NCBI GenBank assembly: GCA_020205615.1
Contig: CM035162.1
Span: 37,128,464-37,192,463 of the forward strand
Origin: Panax quinquefolius
Lineage: Eukaryota > Streptophyta > Magnoliopsida > Apiales > Araliaceae
Length of the DNA: 64,000 nucleotides
Direction of reading: 5' to 3'
Part shown: positions 46,578 to 59,226 of the stretch, piece by piece
Numbering within the stretch: position 1 is the stretch's first letter
Layout: each line of letters begins with the position of its first letter
The notes under the pieces: model-generated
Database searches by the model: none
What the model saw: the letters and a program-made list of their open reading frames with translations, nothing else
What the model was told of the DNA's origin: nothing
Program-made: the position numbers and the translations under genes

Positions 46578-49561
46578 ACTAAAGCCAATCGTCATGGTAT
46601 CTTATACTCTTCTTCTCTAAGTGACGATTATCCTGGCATTGTTGGATAAGCTTTAGTTAATGGATATGTAATGTTGTTCATGAGAGTCCACTATCTCTAT
46701 AGTGATTTCCCATCTTTCAATGATTCTAATAATCAAATGAAAGTGCCACAACACATGTTTAGATCCAAGATGAGACTTAGGAACTATTCCTAGTTCTGTA
46801 ATGAACTTTTAATCCAAACAATCAACTTGCGACTTCATTTATAGCTATATACTTTGTCTTTATCACTAAACAAAGAACTCTTTCTTTGCTTGGAACCTTT
46901 CCCATTCAACGCACTAATCGCTCAAGATAACGCTTTACCTTAAAGTGGATTTTCGTCATCTTGGTGCGTCTGAAAAACTTGAGTCGTTAAGCCCTCTAGT
47001 TTTAATATAGACCCACCATGAATATGATCACATCCTTAGTCTTGGTTAAGCACTTTAAGATGTTTTTCAACGACTCATAGTGAACTTCTCCGAATATGGT
47101 CGATCAACATCGTGTCTCTATATTTCATTGCATACATGATAGTCACTTTCATGCGACCTCTCTTTTCGTGAGTCGTGGGGACTATTAAAGAGATACACTC
47201 CATAGCTCATCGACATGAGACATCTCTTGGAGTTTGCCATGCTAAACGACTTTAGCATCAAATGAATATACGTTCCTTGGGCTAAGTCGAGCATCCTTTT
47301 AAATCTATCTATATAGATTTATATCCCCAATTAAGATACTCTTCCCAAATCATTCATGGAGGAATGTTTAGACAACTTTATCTTTACTGATTGTAGCATT
47401 GGTATGTTATTCCTCATCCGTAGTATATCAACATATAATACTAGAAATTTCACGACGCTCCCACTGACCCTTTTGTACACACTAGAATTCTTACCTCATC
47501 GTATGTAACTCTGGATCATCATCTTCTATGATGCGTACCTCATCATCATCATCCATGATGAATCCATACCTCCTAGGTATCTTCGGTACTATTCCAGACT
47601 TACGATTCGGTTGTGGTACAATAGGTCTATCTATAGGTTCCTCTTATTTGACTTATAGTGTTTTGTGGTTCTTGAACTTTTCAAGATCTATTATTCTCCC
47701 ACTAGCCCCTTCAATGATAAACACCTTTATCTTAGAAGGCAGCGTGTTTCACAACAAACACCTTTTTCTAAGTAGGATTATAGAACATATACCCTAAACT
47801 TACTTTAGGATGTCCCACAAATCGACACTTATAAAATCTTGTCCCAAGCTTATCCTTTGAAACCTTTTCACATAAGTTGGACAACCCCTTATCTTAACAT
47901 ACTTAAGATTAGGAATCCTCCCTGTCCATAACTTTTATGGAGTCTTGAGGCCGGATTTTGAGGTTACCTTTTCGTAGATATGCAGCCATTTCTAGGACAT
48001 GATCCTAGAAGGATACTAGAATGTCGGTAAAATCATTATGGACCGTACCATGTCCAACAAGGTACAATTTTCCTTTCAGATACATCAATCAATTATTACG
48101 TATCAAGAGGCGTCCATTATGAGAAAACCATTTGAGATGATCTAGAAACTTATTGCTCAAGTATTTATTCCTTGATCTAATCAAAGAATCTTAATACTTT
48201 GTCAATTTGTTTCACTTTTGAATTGTTTGAACCTTTCAAATAATTCACACTTGTATTTCAACAAATACATACATTCAACTCTTTGAATGATCATCTCCTT
48301 TTCTTATATTATTTTGTTCAATTTATAAAATAATTTTTCACGGAAGTCAAGTATACAAAATCTATTAAGTAATATTTCAGTTCTATATAAAACATTATTA
48401 TTATAAATAGAACAACAATTGTTCTTAATTATAATACCAAAGATTTCATTGTCCAACAATAAAATGGAAATAATGTTTTCAACGAGAAGCTGGAATACAA
48501 TAACAACTTATTGACTTAATAGATTTGCTCAGAAAAGCGATCTTTAAACTATAAGTTTCTATGGCTAATGTTGCAACCTTTGCTTCATTTCCCACACATA
48601 GGATTACTTATATTTGTTTAGCTTTTACTTCTATTTGGTCTCTTCATAAATCTATATTTATGATAACCAAAGTCGGTATCCAATACCCAAGTAGAACCTT
48701 GACTTAAAGAAAAATTTATTTCAATCATGAACAAAATCGATTATAAATCAAACTTCACTAAGCTTCTTTGGTTAGCCTCGCAAGATGCTTCTCAGATTTC
48801 TTTCCAAATTGTCGAGTGCTTATTGCGCGTGGTAGCAAACTCCTTTGCCATCCATATCGCTTTTGTTCTTATTATCCTTTGTTTATGCCTTTCTATTTAC
48901 CTTCTTTGAATCATTCTTCTTTCGGAAGATCCTTTGGCCCCTACCAAGAAGACTTGATCTTTCTTGGTTGGAAAGTGACTCTCAACATTTTTCAACATGT
49001 TAAGCAAATCAGCAAAGCTGATATCTAGCTTGTTCGTATGAAAAATTCACAACAATTGTGAAAGGAGTTCGGGAGTGAGTGCAAGATCAAATCTTGGCTC
49101 AACTCTCCATCCATGACAAAACCAGTTGTCCTAATTGATCAATCAAATTGATTATGTTAAGAACTTTTTTATGCATTTTATAGTGCCATTGGCCATTCTA
49201 GATCGGAAGAGCTCCTTAGATATCTCGATATCTATCACCCTACTTTCCTCACCATCAACTACTTAATGTGCGAGGAATATAGTAGGAGCATCCATAGTTT
49301 CATCTTGACGTTCAAGCTCGTTACTTTCATGGATGCGAGCATGATGCATCGAGCCAATGTGCATCATTTTGCCACTTTCTAAAAGTAGCAATCTCTTCCT
49401 CGGAGGCATTATGCTCGCAACCATTGCGAGGATAGGCGATTAAGGACATAAGATAGCTTTTTCACCATGAGAATTTTCTCAATTTCCTTAACCAATCCGT
49501 TTAATTGGCCCCGATTAACTTAGCATCTAATATGCTTCGCGATGATAGTAATTTTAGACAT
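46578..49561 (-). pseudogene. gag-pol: copia-2 gag-pol remnant, RT core deleted
   Basis: Collinear with the copia-1 remnant from a likely gag start at 49561 down to the purine tract at 46577. It shares the jump from the integrase-RT linker (about 47560) to the end of RT (about 47400), so the catalytic RT core is missing here too. It has further small indels of its own, and no long minus-strand frame survives. The plus-strand frames 47528-47797 and 48727-49028 are antisense shadows. Normal copia elements need gag, protease, integrase, RT and RNase H; none is usable. Confidence 0.7.
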
Positions 49562-49838
49562 TGTAAAATTTCGTAAATGAATTTGTAATTAACAACATTT
49601 TAACATACATTCTATTATTAATTACCAAAATAAATTAGGTCTTGTTTTAAATTGGTATCTCCCACTATTTTCTTCAAACTATATTACCTCACTTATATAG
49701 TTCGGGCAAAATCTAATTAAAGATTTGCTAGTGAGAATAAGGATCCCATTTCAAATGTATATAGCCTTGTGGTGACACAACAAACTATATATAAATAAAT
49801 AGGTAGACAACTTTTGTCAATTACATCAACTATGTAGC

Positions 49839-52214
49839 TGTGAGACCCCTGATTTTATCAATAAAGATTTAAATTTTGTCGAAATAATTTTTTTTATATT
49901 ATGGTGTGAATTTAAGATAATATTATAGTTGTGGGTAGTATTTATAAATTTTGTAAAGTATGCAAGTGGTTATATTATATTCGATTGGTGGGGAATATTC
50001 GGTTTAGTAGGGAATATTAAAGACAACGGCTCAATCATTGGTGGACCCTAATGTAATTATTGTCGGATTGAGAAAACGACAAAAATATTTTATTAAAATA
50101 ACGGCGGAAGTTTTACCGCTTGATCTTGTTGAACTACTCGGTAGTAAAAAGTACGAATACGTGTGGTTGCATAGTAAAGACACTGCAGTATTGATTATTG
50201 ATGCCTATGTGAGAAGTCACTCGGTTTGATTCCATTATTATCGATTAATAATATGAATTATTATAGTGATAATGACGTTTTGTTTTATTCATATTATTAA
50301 CGTAATAAAATGAAACATCTTTTTATATAAAATGGAATACTTTATTAAAGTTATTCTATAAATAGAATATATTATATTTTATTATGCATAGTGTTGCATA
50401 GTGTTTTGCATAGTGTTTGCATAGTAAAATGTTTTTATATAAATAGAATATATTATATTTTATTTAAAAGATTTTCTTTAATTATGGACCGTCAGATTAA
50501 AGTAAATCAATCTGGACCGTTCATGGATTAGTTACTTATGCATTCCATTTTCCTATAAATAAGCTCATTCCTTCATTATTTTCTTACTTAATTCATTGAA
50601 ACTCAGAGAGAAATTATAGAGAGAAGCTATAGAGGAAAATTATAGAAAGAAGAAGAGTATTCTCGCTACTTCACTACTTCTATATTAGGTTTTTTTTACG
50701 GTAAGGGTGTTATTCTTTCTTCTTGAAGAGAACTTCATTATTCCATTCATTATTATTACATTGGAATAACTTTTGTAAAAGTGGCATACCCTATACATAA
50801 CTTCATATATGGCAGATACCCTATACTTGGTGAAATCCTTATGTTATTCCATTGCTTATTGTTCATTGGAATAACTCAGTATACGTGGTTTACCCTATAC
50901 TTGGTGACATTCTTCATTATCCATTGGAACATCACATGCGTGTGTTTTACAGGACTGGTTAAATTTTATTATTCTCATTGGAACATCCACATCGTGTGTT
51001 TTACAGGACTCGGTTAAAATCTTTATCATTCTCGTTGGAATATCCTATCTCGTATGTTTTAGGATCTGGTTCCATCTTTATTATTCATTTGAACATCCCC
51101 GCTTGTGAATTTCACCGACTCGTTCCGTTATTATTATTACATTGGAATAACCTCGCATATGCAATAAGCACCGCATGCATGGTGATTTCTTTTGTTATTC
51201 CATTCTTTATTATACCCAAATTGGTTAAAACTTTGACTTCTATACTCCATGAAATTAGTAGAATATCCTTGATATTTGCGTTTCATCCAAAGATATCTTT
51301 TCATGGAAATATTCTTCCGATCATTCTTGAATTTTACTCTACTAAACAAAGATCATGTTGATAACTTGGACGTTAATAATTCATGGATTAAATAATTCTT
51401 GAACTTGTTTTATTGAATTACTATGTCATTGTCATCATCCTCATGTTATATTATGTTATCTTTGGCTTACGTGCATAGATGAACTTAGTATGATTATGAC
51501 CAGGATCATTCGGTATAATCATGACTTGATATAAATGATGTGACAAAAGTCCTCGATATTCTGTAATGCAATGATGGATAGTTTTGGTATGATTATGACC
51601 GGAGGTGATTCGGTATAGTCATGACCATTGATAATTTGATGAAAATCCTTGACCGTGGTACGGGGATGATTAGATGTGGTGGTTTATTTATTAAAAGTCG
51701 AGTCTCTCACGATAAAAAATTGATGAAAATCTTTTAAAACCTAAAAGATAGTAGACTTTATTTCTACTTGACTCTTTTAATGGATTGCTTATTCCATTGC
51801 AGATTAAACCGGTTGTCTATTGTATTTTATCGGTTTAACACATTCAAGGCTAATGATAATTTATTCGCATTATCTTAGTCATAATATTTCATTGGGCTAG
51901 TTGAGCTCACCCTTTCTTTCATTTTCTCTTCTGTGAAATGAGAACATAGCCGGGACGACAGTCGGGGAACGAAGTAATGGTCCAGAGGATAGCATTAGTA
52001 GTCCTCACTATTACGTGAAATAGTGTGATAATAGTTGTAATGAGGACTCCTTTTGAGTTTGTATAATATCTAGTAGACAATATTTGTATTCAAACTCACG
52101 TTTATGTCGTATTGTATACACGGCAGTTATATTAGTAAGTTGTATTTGAATTTATGTACCATGTAAGTGGCGACCCAAGATGGGTGACGTAACTTAATTT
52201 TGGGGGGCGCCACG
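49839..52214 (+). mobile_element. gypsy B 5' LTR
   Basis: TGTGAGACCCC to ggcgccacg (family end GCGTCACA, last base mutated), 2376 bp. TATA at 50554-50561; degenerate 73-bp array at about 50730-51210. The frames 50038-50229, 50781-51017 and 50978-51361 are non-coding. Confidence 0.85.
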
Positions 52215-52216
52215 GT

Positions 52217-52227
52217 TGGTATCGAGC
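52217..52227 (+). other. gypsy B primer binding site
   Basis: tggtatcgagc, versus tggtatcaaagc in element 2; initiator tRNA-Met type. Confidence 0.65.
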
Positions 52228-52398
52228 TTAGGGATATGATCCACCGCTAAGATGCTGAGATAAGAACTAGGAGGGGAGAGGACGGGAATTCCTTCGCTAG
52301 TATGACCTACCTAAGTTTATTTGGTATTTGATTGGTCACGAATATAGGGATAATTTGTTAAATGTCAATTAACCCTTGTTTTGTGATGATGTTTGAGA

Positions 52399-53160
52399 AT
52401 GGCATCCGAAAATCTTTGAGATAAGCAATGAAGCACATGAGAGTGTTGATTCAGATTCAAACAAAAGGTAACGACCAACAACACGATAATAATCATACTG
52501 GTGGCAACGGCTATCAGAACAATGATAACCATCGTGGGGGAAATTATCATGCTAAGAATGGTAACCACTTCGGTGGTAATCATGACAAAGATAATAGAAG
52601 TGGAAATTTCAAGAAAAGAAGGTCATTTAGCTCGATTTTGTCGTATAGTGAAGTCAAGTCCAGCTGGGATAGTGGCACCAAAGGCGGATACGGACAAAAC
52701 AAAATCGGTGGTTTCAGGAAGAGCGTTTTTCGTGACTTCTCAAAAAGTGGGTAACCGAACGAAGTTAGCACGCAGGTTAGTTAATTATAAATTCTTGCGA
52801 AGTCTATACCTTATTAGATAACCGGTTCTACCCATTCTTTTATCTCTCTTGCTTGCATTCAACGTTTAAATTTGACTCAGGAGAAATTAGACTTTGATTT
52901 ATCTATTGAAACTTCGTTGGGAGAAACCGTTACCTCCAACTGTTTATTAATCTTGTTGTTTCAAATAAACACTTTCACGCTTACTCGTCGATCTTATCTC
53001 TTTGAAAATACTTACCTTTGAGGTAATTTTAAAAGCGATTGATTAACTACTCATTATTCTTTTTGTAAGGTTGTTAGCTTTCATATTCCTAACCAACTTT
53101 TATATCTTAATTCAAAGTAACCAAATCCTAAAGTTAATCAACGTGATATCAAGCCATAAG
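52399..53160 (+). pseudogene. gag: gypsy B mini-gag and protease scrap
   Basis: The start MASENL... at 52399 follows a leader matching element 1. A deletion near 52445 joins the gag N-terminus to the Asn/Gly-rich region, removing the whole capsid. A second deletion near 52620 fuses FKKR to EGHLARFC, removing the first knuckle and most of the second. The protease region (about 52790-53150) has lost the DTG through an inserted base (gataaccggt) and has other frameshifts. It ends at ccataagtaaag, the scar shared with 6878 and 39615. Confidence 0.75.
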
Positions 53161-53485
53161 TAAAGAGCCCCGATCCTTTCGTTGTTGACTTCCTTGTGTG
53201 GAATGCAAGAAAGCCGGATTTCTCGTAGAGGCTACGTCGTGATGAAGATGGCAAGTTTATAGGTATCATTGTGAGGTGTTATCTAGGTTAAGGGATAGAA
53301 GTCACATTGGTATCAATGTGACGTACTATCCAAGTCTTGGATAAGAGTAAGCTGTTTTGAATGATATTTCTATCATTAATAAATTTCTTGGCGTATTCTT
53401 GAAGACTTCCTAGCCTACCCTAGAACGTGAAATCGAATTTTGTATTGACCCCGAGACAAAAACCCATTTCTTAAACCCTCAAATA
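53161..53485 (+). pseudogene. pol: gypsy B scar region and RT N-terminal scrap
   Basis: 53163-53340 matches 39616-39740. From about 53355 a short piece resembles the start of the RT region of element 2 (NDISI..., EREIEFCID), then stops. RT, RNase H and integrase are absent. Confidence 0.6.
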
Positions 53486-54600
53486 TTTCTTCAACTAAAA
53501 GGATCATTTTTACGTGGATTATGATGAAAGTCATAATAAAAGTATAGAACTAATAAAAAATCATGGGTATATGAAGTATTAGTAAGTTTTATGATGAGTT
53601 ATGTTGGTTAGTATGTGAAAACATGAAAGTTTCTTAGAAATCACAAAGAGTTGAAAATCGATTTTAGTGAAAAACGTAACATGAAATTCAATTGACCATA
53701 TCTCCTATTATATTTTGAATTTTGAATGTGGTCAAGTCCTAGAGTTAGATCTATGAGTTACCTAACTAATCCAAGTGGAATTACTGAAAAGGTGTCGTAG
53801 ATTTTTGTGTGGACTGATTTTAGCAAAGGAGTGCAAAGCTGCAAAAACCGAAAAAGCTTCTGCCATGATTTTAGAGAGGCTGTTTCGGCCACTTAAATTA
53901 TGAGAAAATTTCTGGCCTTTTGGGACATGAAAGTATATGGTATAAAGTATCTCCTTTCCAAAAATGAGCTCATTCTGACTTAAAATGAGCAAGTTATGAC
54001 TATTTCAATATTTAGGTTTTCCGAATGAAAAATGCTATAACCAGGAGTTCTATAACTCCGATGACCATGAAATTTAAACTAGAAGCTCATGTTAACATGT
54101 GTAAGGTCCTGCCAAGATTTGGGAATTTTTGGAGTTAAACTTGAGGTAGCTAATTTCTTAAGGAATTAAGTGGAAATTGATTTTTGAAAATAGTAAATGA
54201 ATTTTAAAATTCGGGAAAATATATTTTCATTATGGGATTATATTATGCTAAATCCCAGAAAAGAAATATTTTGGGACTGATTTGGTATTTTTCATGAAAA
54301 TAGTTTAGTTACTGAAACATATGAGTTAAATATGTTATGTGAAGTAACAAAGTTGAAAATAGGATTTTATGGCTAAAGAATCCTATATAGAGTATATGCA
54401 TGTTTTTTGATGAGGATTTGATAATTGGTGATGATATCTTATGAGTATGGCATTTTGAATGATTAAATGCATTATATGGTAAAGCGTAAACAATTGAGAT
54501 AAATTGTTTATAAATTTAAGAAGTGATTTAAATATTGTTATAATATTAATGATGTTAGATTATGAGATTATTAAGTGATTGATAACATGGGGATATTCTT
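53486..54600 (+). other. Unidentified non-coding segment in gypsy B
   Basis: AT-rich, no frame above background (53762-53992 on the minus strand has no recognisable domain). Phrases such as ctataactccgatgacc and gaccatatctcc resemble LTR U3 sequence of other plant gypsy families; this is an impression. From about 54600 it passes into sequence related to the U5 part of G1 LTRs. Confidence 0.4.
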
Positions 54601-54782
54601 GAATCTCGGATAAATTATATTATAAATGTTTAATATTTATCCTTTATCTCATTTGATTGATTCTTTATATCATTATCCTCATGCTTATATTATGTTGAAA
54701 GTCATACGTGGCAGTAGTGCATAGATGGACTTGGTATGATTATGACCGAGGATTGTTGGTATAATCATAACCGTAATTGAAA

Positions 54783-56400
54783 ACACAATTATCTTTGGTC
54801 AGTAGTGCATGGATAATTTATGGTCGTGATACTTAATGAATACACAATTATCTTTGGTCGAGAGCATGGATAATTTGTGGTCGTGATACTAATGAATACA
54901 CAATTATCTTTGGCAGTAGTGCATGGATAATTTGTGGTCGTGATACTAATGAATACACAATTATCTTTGGCAGTAGTGCATGGATAATTTGTGGTCGTGA
55001 TACTAATGAATACACGATTATCTTTGGTAGTAGTGCATGGATAATTTGTGGTCGTGATACTAATGAATACACGATTATCTTTGGTCGTAAGTGCATGGAT
55101 AATTTGTGGTCGTGATACTAATGAATACACGATTATCTTTGGTAGTGAGTGCATGGATAATTTGTGGTCGTGATACTAATGAATACACGATTATCTTTGG
55201 CCGTAGTGTATGGATAATTTGTGGTCGTGATACTAATGAATACACAATTATCTTTGGTCGTAGTGCATGGATAATTTGTGGTCGTGATACTAATGAATAC
55301 ACAATTATCTTTGGTCCGTAGTGCATGGATAATTTGTGGTCGTGATACTAATGAATACACGATTATCTTTGGCCGTAGTGCATGGATAATTTGTGGTCGT
55401 GATACTAATGAATACACGATTATCTTTGGTAGTAGTGCATGGATAATTTGTGGTCGTGATACTAATGAATACACAATTATCTTTGGTCAGAAGTGCATGG
55501 ATAATTTGTGGTCGTGATACTAATGAATACACAATTATCTTTGGCCGTAGTGCATGGATAATTTGTGGTCGTGATACTAATGAATACACAATTATCTTTG
55601 GTAGTAGTGCATGGATAATTTATGGTCGTGATACTTAATGAATACACAATTATCTTTGGCCGTAGTGCATGGATAATTTCTTGGTCGTGATACTAATGAA
55701 TACACAATTATCTTTGGTCGCAGTGCATGGATAATTTGTGGTCGTGATATTAATGAATACACAATTATCTTTGGCAGTAGTGCATGGATAATTTGTGGTC
55801 GTGATACTAATGAATACACAATTATCTTCGTCGTAGTGCATGGATAATTTGTGGTCGTGATACTAATGAATACACAATTATCTTTGGCCGTAGTGCATGG
55901 ATAATTTCTTGGTCGTGATACTTAATGAATACACAATTATCTTTCGTAGTAGTGCATGGATAATTTGTGGTCGTGATCTTAATGAATACACAATTATCTT
56001 TGGTAGTAGTGCATGGATAATTTGTGGTCGTGATACTTAATGAATACACAATTATCTTTGGCCGTAGTGCATGGATAATTTGTGGTCGTGATACTAATGA
56101 ATACACAATTATCTTTGGCCGTAGTGCATGGATAATTTGTGGTCGTGATCTTAATGAATACACAATTATCTTTGGTAGTAGTGCATGGATAATTTGTGGT
56201 CGTGATCTTAATGAATACACAATTATCTTTGGTAGTAGTGCATGGATAATTTGTGGTCGTGATACTAATGAATACACGATTATCTTTGGTAGTAGTGCAT
56301 GGATAATTTATGGTCGTGATACTAATGAATACACGATTATCTTTGGCCGTAGTGCATGGATAATTCGTGGTCGTGATATTAATGAATATCCTTGGCCTGT
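54783..56400 (+). repeat. 57-bp minisatellite, about 28 copies
   Basis: The monomer holds tagtgcatggataatttgtg, gtcgtgatactaatgaatac and acaattatctttgg. I count 28 gcatggataatt-type units by eye (one reads gtatgg). Most variation sits at fixed positions: just after ctttgg, before aatgaatac, and a/g in acacaatt. The period is a multiple of three, so frames stay open on both strands (for example 54789-55154 and 55822-56277 minus, 56024-56413 plus). These are not genes. A 1.5-copy version exists in the element 2 LTR at about 9085-9145, the likely seed. Confidence 0.92.
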
Positions 56401-56820
56401 AGTGCAGGGATAATTCGATGATGTGGATTAATTATTGAAATGAGTCTCAAAGAATGAAATATTAATTCATGGATGTGGTAAAAGTCATCTTTGGTCAGTA
56501 GTGCATTGATAGACTTGGTATGATTATGACCACGGATTATTCGGTATAATCACGACCAGATTGAAAAAACACGAATATCCTTGGCGCCAAGAATGCATGG
56601 ATAATTCGTGGTCGTGATACTATTAATTTGAGTTTCAAAGATTATTGGTTTTCTGATTTGTATATCTTTGGCCCAGTAGTGAAAAAAGATGAATTGTTAA
56701 TGAATATCTTCGGTAGGATTGCAAAAAATGAATTTAATGTTTTCAACGATAAAGGTATTCAAGGTATCCTCATCTCTTTATCATACTGTATGTAATACCT
56801 AATTTCGAGGGCTAAATTCC
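56401..56820 (+). other. LTR-related spacer after the minisatellite
   Basis: It returns to G1 U5-like motifs (gtgcattgatagacttggta; attattcggtataatcacga) and then tcgagggctaaattccataa, the pol-end type sequence before the purine tract. No coding. Confidence 0.5.
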
Positions 56821-56835
56821 ATAAGGAGAGGAGAT
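56821..56835 (+). other. gypsy B polypurine tract
   Basis: ataaggagaggagat directly precedes the TGTGAGACC of the 3' LTR. Confidence 0.75.
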
Positions 56836-59226
56836 TGTGAGACCCCTGATTTTATCAATAAAGATTTAAATTTTATTTAAATAATTTTTTTTATATTATG
56901 GTGTGAATTTAAGATAATATTATAGTTGTGGGTAGTATTTATTAATTTTGTAAAGTATGCAAGTGGTTATATTATATTCGATTGGTGGGGAATATTCTGG
57001 TTTAGCAGGGGAATATTCGCATAACTACTCAATCATTGGTGGACCTAATAATGTAATTATTGTATCGGATTGAGAAAACGACAAAAATATTTTATTAAAA
57101 TAACTGGCGGAAGTTTTACCGTTGATCATTGTTGAACTACTCGGTAGTAAAAGTACGAAGAATACGTGTGGTTGCATAGTAATTTACCGGTATTGATTAT
57201 TGATGCCTATGTGAGAAGTCACTCGGTTTGATTCCATTATTGTCGATTAATAATATGAATTATTATAGCGATAATGACGTTTTTGTTTTATTCAGTATTA
57301 TTAACGTAATAAAAGCGAAACATCTTTTATATAAAATGGAATACTTTATTAAAGTTATTCTATAAATAGAATATATTATATTTTATTATGCATAGTGTTG
57401 TATAGTGTTTTGCATAGTGTTTGCATAGTAAAATATTTTTATATAAATAGAATATATTATATTTTATTTAAAAGATTTTTCTTTAAATATGGAAATCCGA
57501 TTAAAGTAAATCAATCTGGACCGTTCATGGATTAGTTACTATGCATTCCATTTTCCTATAAATAGAAGCTCATTCCTTCATTATTTTCTTATTTAATTCA
57601 TTGAAACTCAGAGAGAGAAATTATAGAGAGAAGCTATAGAGGGAAAATTATAGAAAGAAGAAGAGTATTCGCTACTTCACTACTTCTATATTCAGGTTTT
57701 TTACGGTAAAGGGGTGTTATTCTTTCTTCTTGAAGAGAACTTCATTATTCCATTCATTATTATTACATTGAATAACTCCTGTAAAAGTGGTATACCCTAT
57801 ACATAACCTCAGACATATGCATGATACCCTATACTTGGTGAAATCCTTATGTTATTCCATTGCTTATTATTACATTGAATAACTGTATAATGCTGGTTTA
57901 CCCTATACTTGGTGACATTCTTCATTATCCGTTGGAACATCCTGCATGTGTGTTTTACACGGACCTGGTTCCGCTTTTTATTATTACGTTGGAACATCCC
58001 ATGCTCGTGTGTTTTACACCGGACCGGTTAAAATCTTTATCATTCTCGTTGGAATATCCTATTCGTGTGTTTTACAGGATCCGGTTCCATCTTTATTATT
58101 CTCGTTGGAACATCCCGTCTGTGTGAATTTCACGACACCGGTTCCGTTATTATTATTACGTTGAATAACTTGTCTGCATGCAAAGTACCGCGTGCATGGT
58201 GATTTCTTTTGTTATTCCATTCTTTATTATACCCGGTTGGTTAAAACTTTGACTTCTATACTCCATGAAATTAGTAGAATATCCTTGATATTTGCGTTTC
58301 ATCCGATATCTTTCATGGAAATATTCTTCGATCATTCTTGAATTTTACTCTACTTAACAAAGATCATGTTGACAACTTGGACGTTAATAATTCATGGATT
58401 AAATAATTCTTGAACTTGTTTTATTGAATTACTATGTCATTGTCATCATCCTCATGTTATATTATGTTATCTTTCGCTTACGTGCATAGATGAACTTAGT
58501 ATGATTATGACCGAGGATCATTTGGTATAATCACGACTTGATATAAATGATGTGACAAAAGTCCTCTCAGCAATTGTAATGCGTTGATGGATAGTTTTTG
58601 GTATGATTATGACCATAGGTGATTAGGTATAGTCATGACCATTGATAATTTGATGAAAATCCTTGGACCGTAGAAGGCGGGGATGATTAGATGTGGTGGT
58701 TTATTTATTAATTTGAGTCAAATGATAAAAATTGATGAAAACCTTTTAAAACCTAAAAGATAGTAGACTTTATTCTCTACTTGACTCTTTTAATGGATTG
58801 CTTATTCATTGCAGCTTAAACCGGTTTGTCTATTGTATTTTATCGGTTTAACATTTGTTCAAGGCTAATGATAATTTATTCTCGCATTATCTTAGTCATA
58901 ATATTTCTTCGGGCTAGTTGAGCTCACCCTTTCTTTCACCGTTCTCTTCGTGAAATGAGAACATACCGGGACTTAGCCAGAACGTAAGTAATGGTCCAGA
59001 GGATAGCATTAGTAGTCCTCACTATTCTATGAAATAGTGTGATAATAGTTGTAATGAGGACTCCTTTTGAGTTTGTATAATATCTAGTAGACAATATTTG
59101 TATTCAAACTCACGGTTTATGTCGTATTGTACATTTAGCTTATATTAGTAAGTTGTATTTGAATTTATGTACCATGTAAGTGGCGACCCAAGATGGGTGA
59201 CGTAACCTAATTTTGGGGGCGTCACA
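56836..59226 (+). mobile_element. gypsy B 3' LTR
   Basis: TGTGAGACCCC to GGGGGCGTCACA, 2391 bp, collinear with the 5' LTR. TATA at 57557-57564; degenerate 73-bp array at about 57740-58230. Differences from the 5' LTR cluster at CTG/CAG-type sites. The frames 57860-58164 are repeat translations. Confidence 0.87.

Larger units (their letters stand above)
49839..59226 (+). mobile_element. gypsy B, complete non-autonomous Ty3/gypsy derivative nested in copia-2
   Basis: It is 9388 bp with LTRs at both ends, a primer site, a purine tract, and flanks gtagc (49834-49838) and gtaac (59227-59231) as a near-perfect 5-bp target duplication. Removing it rejoins the copia-2 leader (catcaactatg to actcc), matching copia-1 near 33160. 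Internally it holds only a mini-gag, protease scraps, a short RT scrap, unidentified DNA and a large minisatellite. It cannot have moved without enzymes from other elements. Confidence 0.88.

Noticed and set aside
54783..56400. Regular repeats that might suggest a CRISPR array
   Set aside because: Units are contiguous 57-bp tandem copies with no unique spacers, in a plant retrotransposon, and no cas genes are present.
54789..56413. Overlapping open frames of up to 151 codons
   Set aside because: They are translations of a minisatellite whose period is a multiple of three, with no independent start context or domain.
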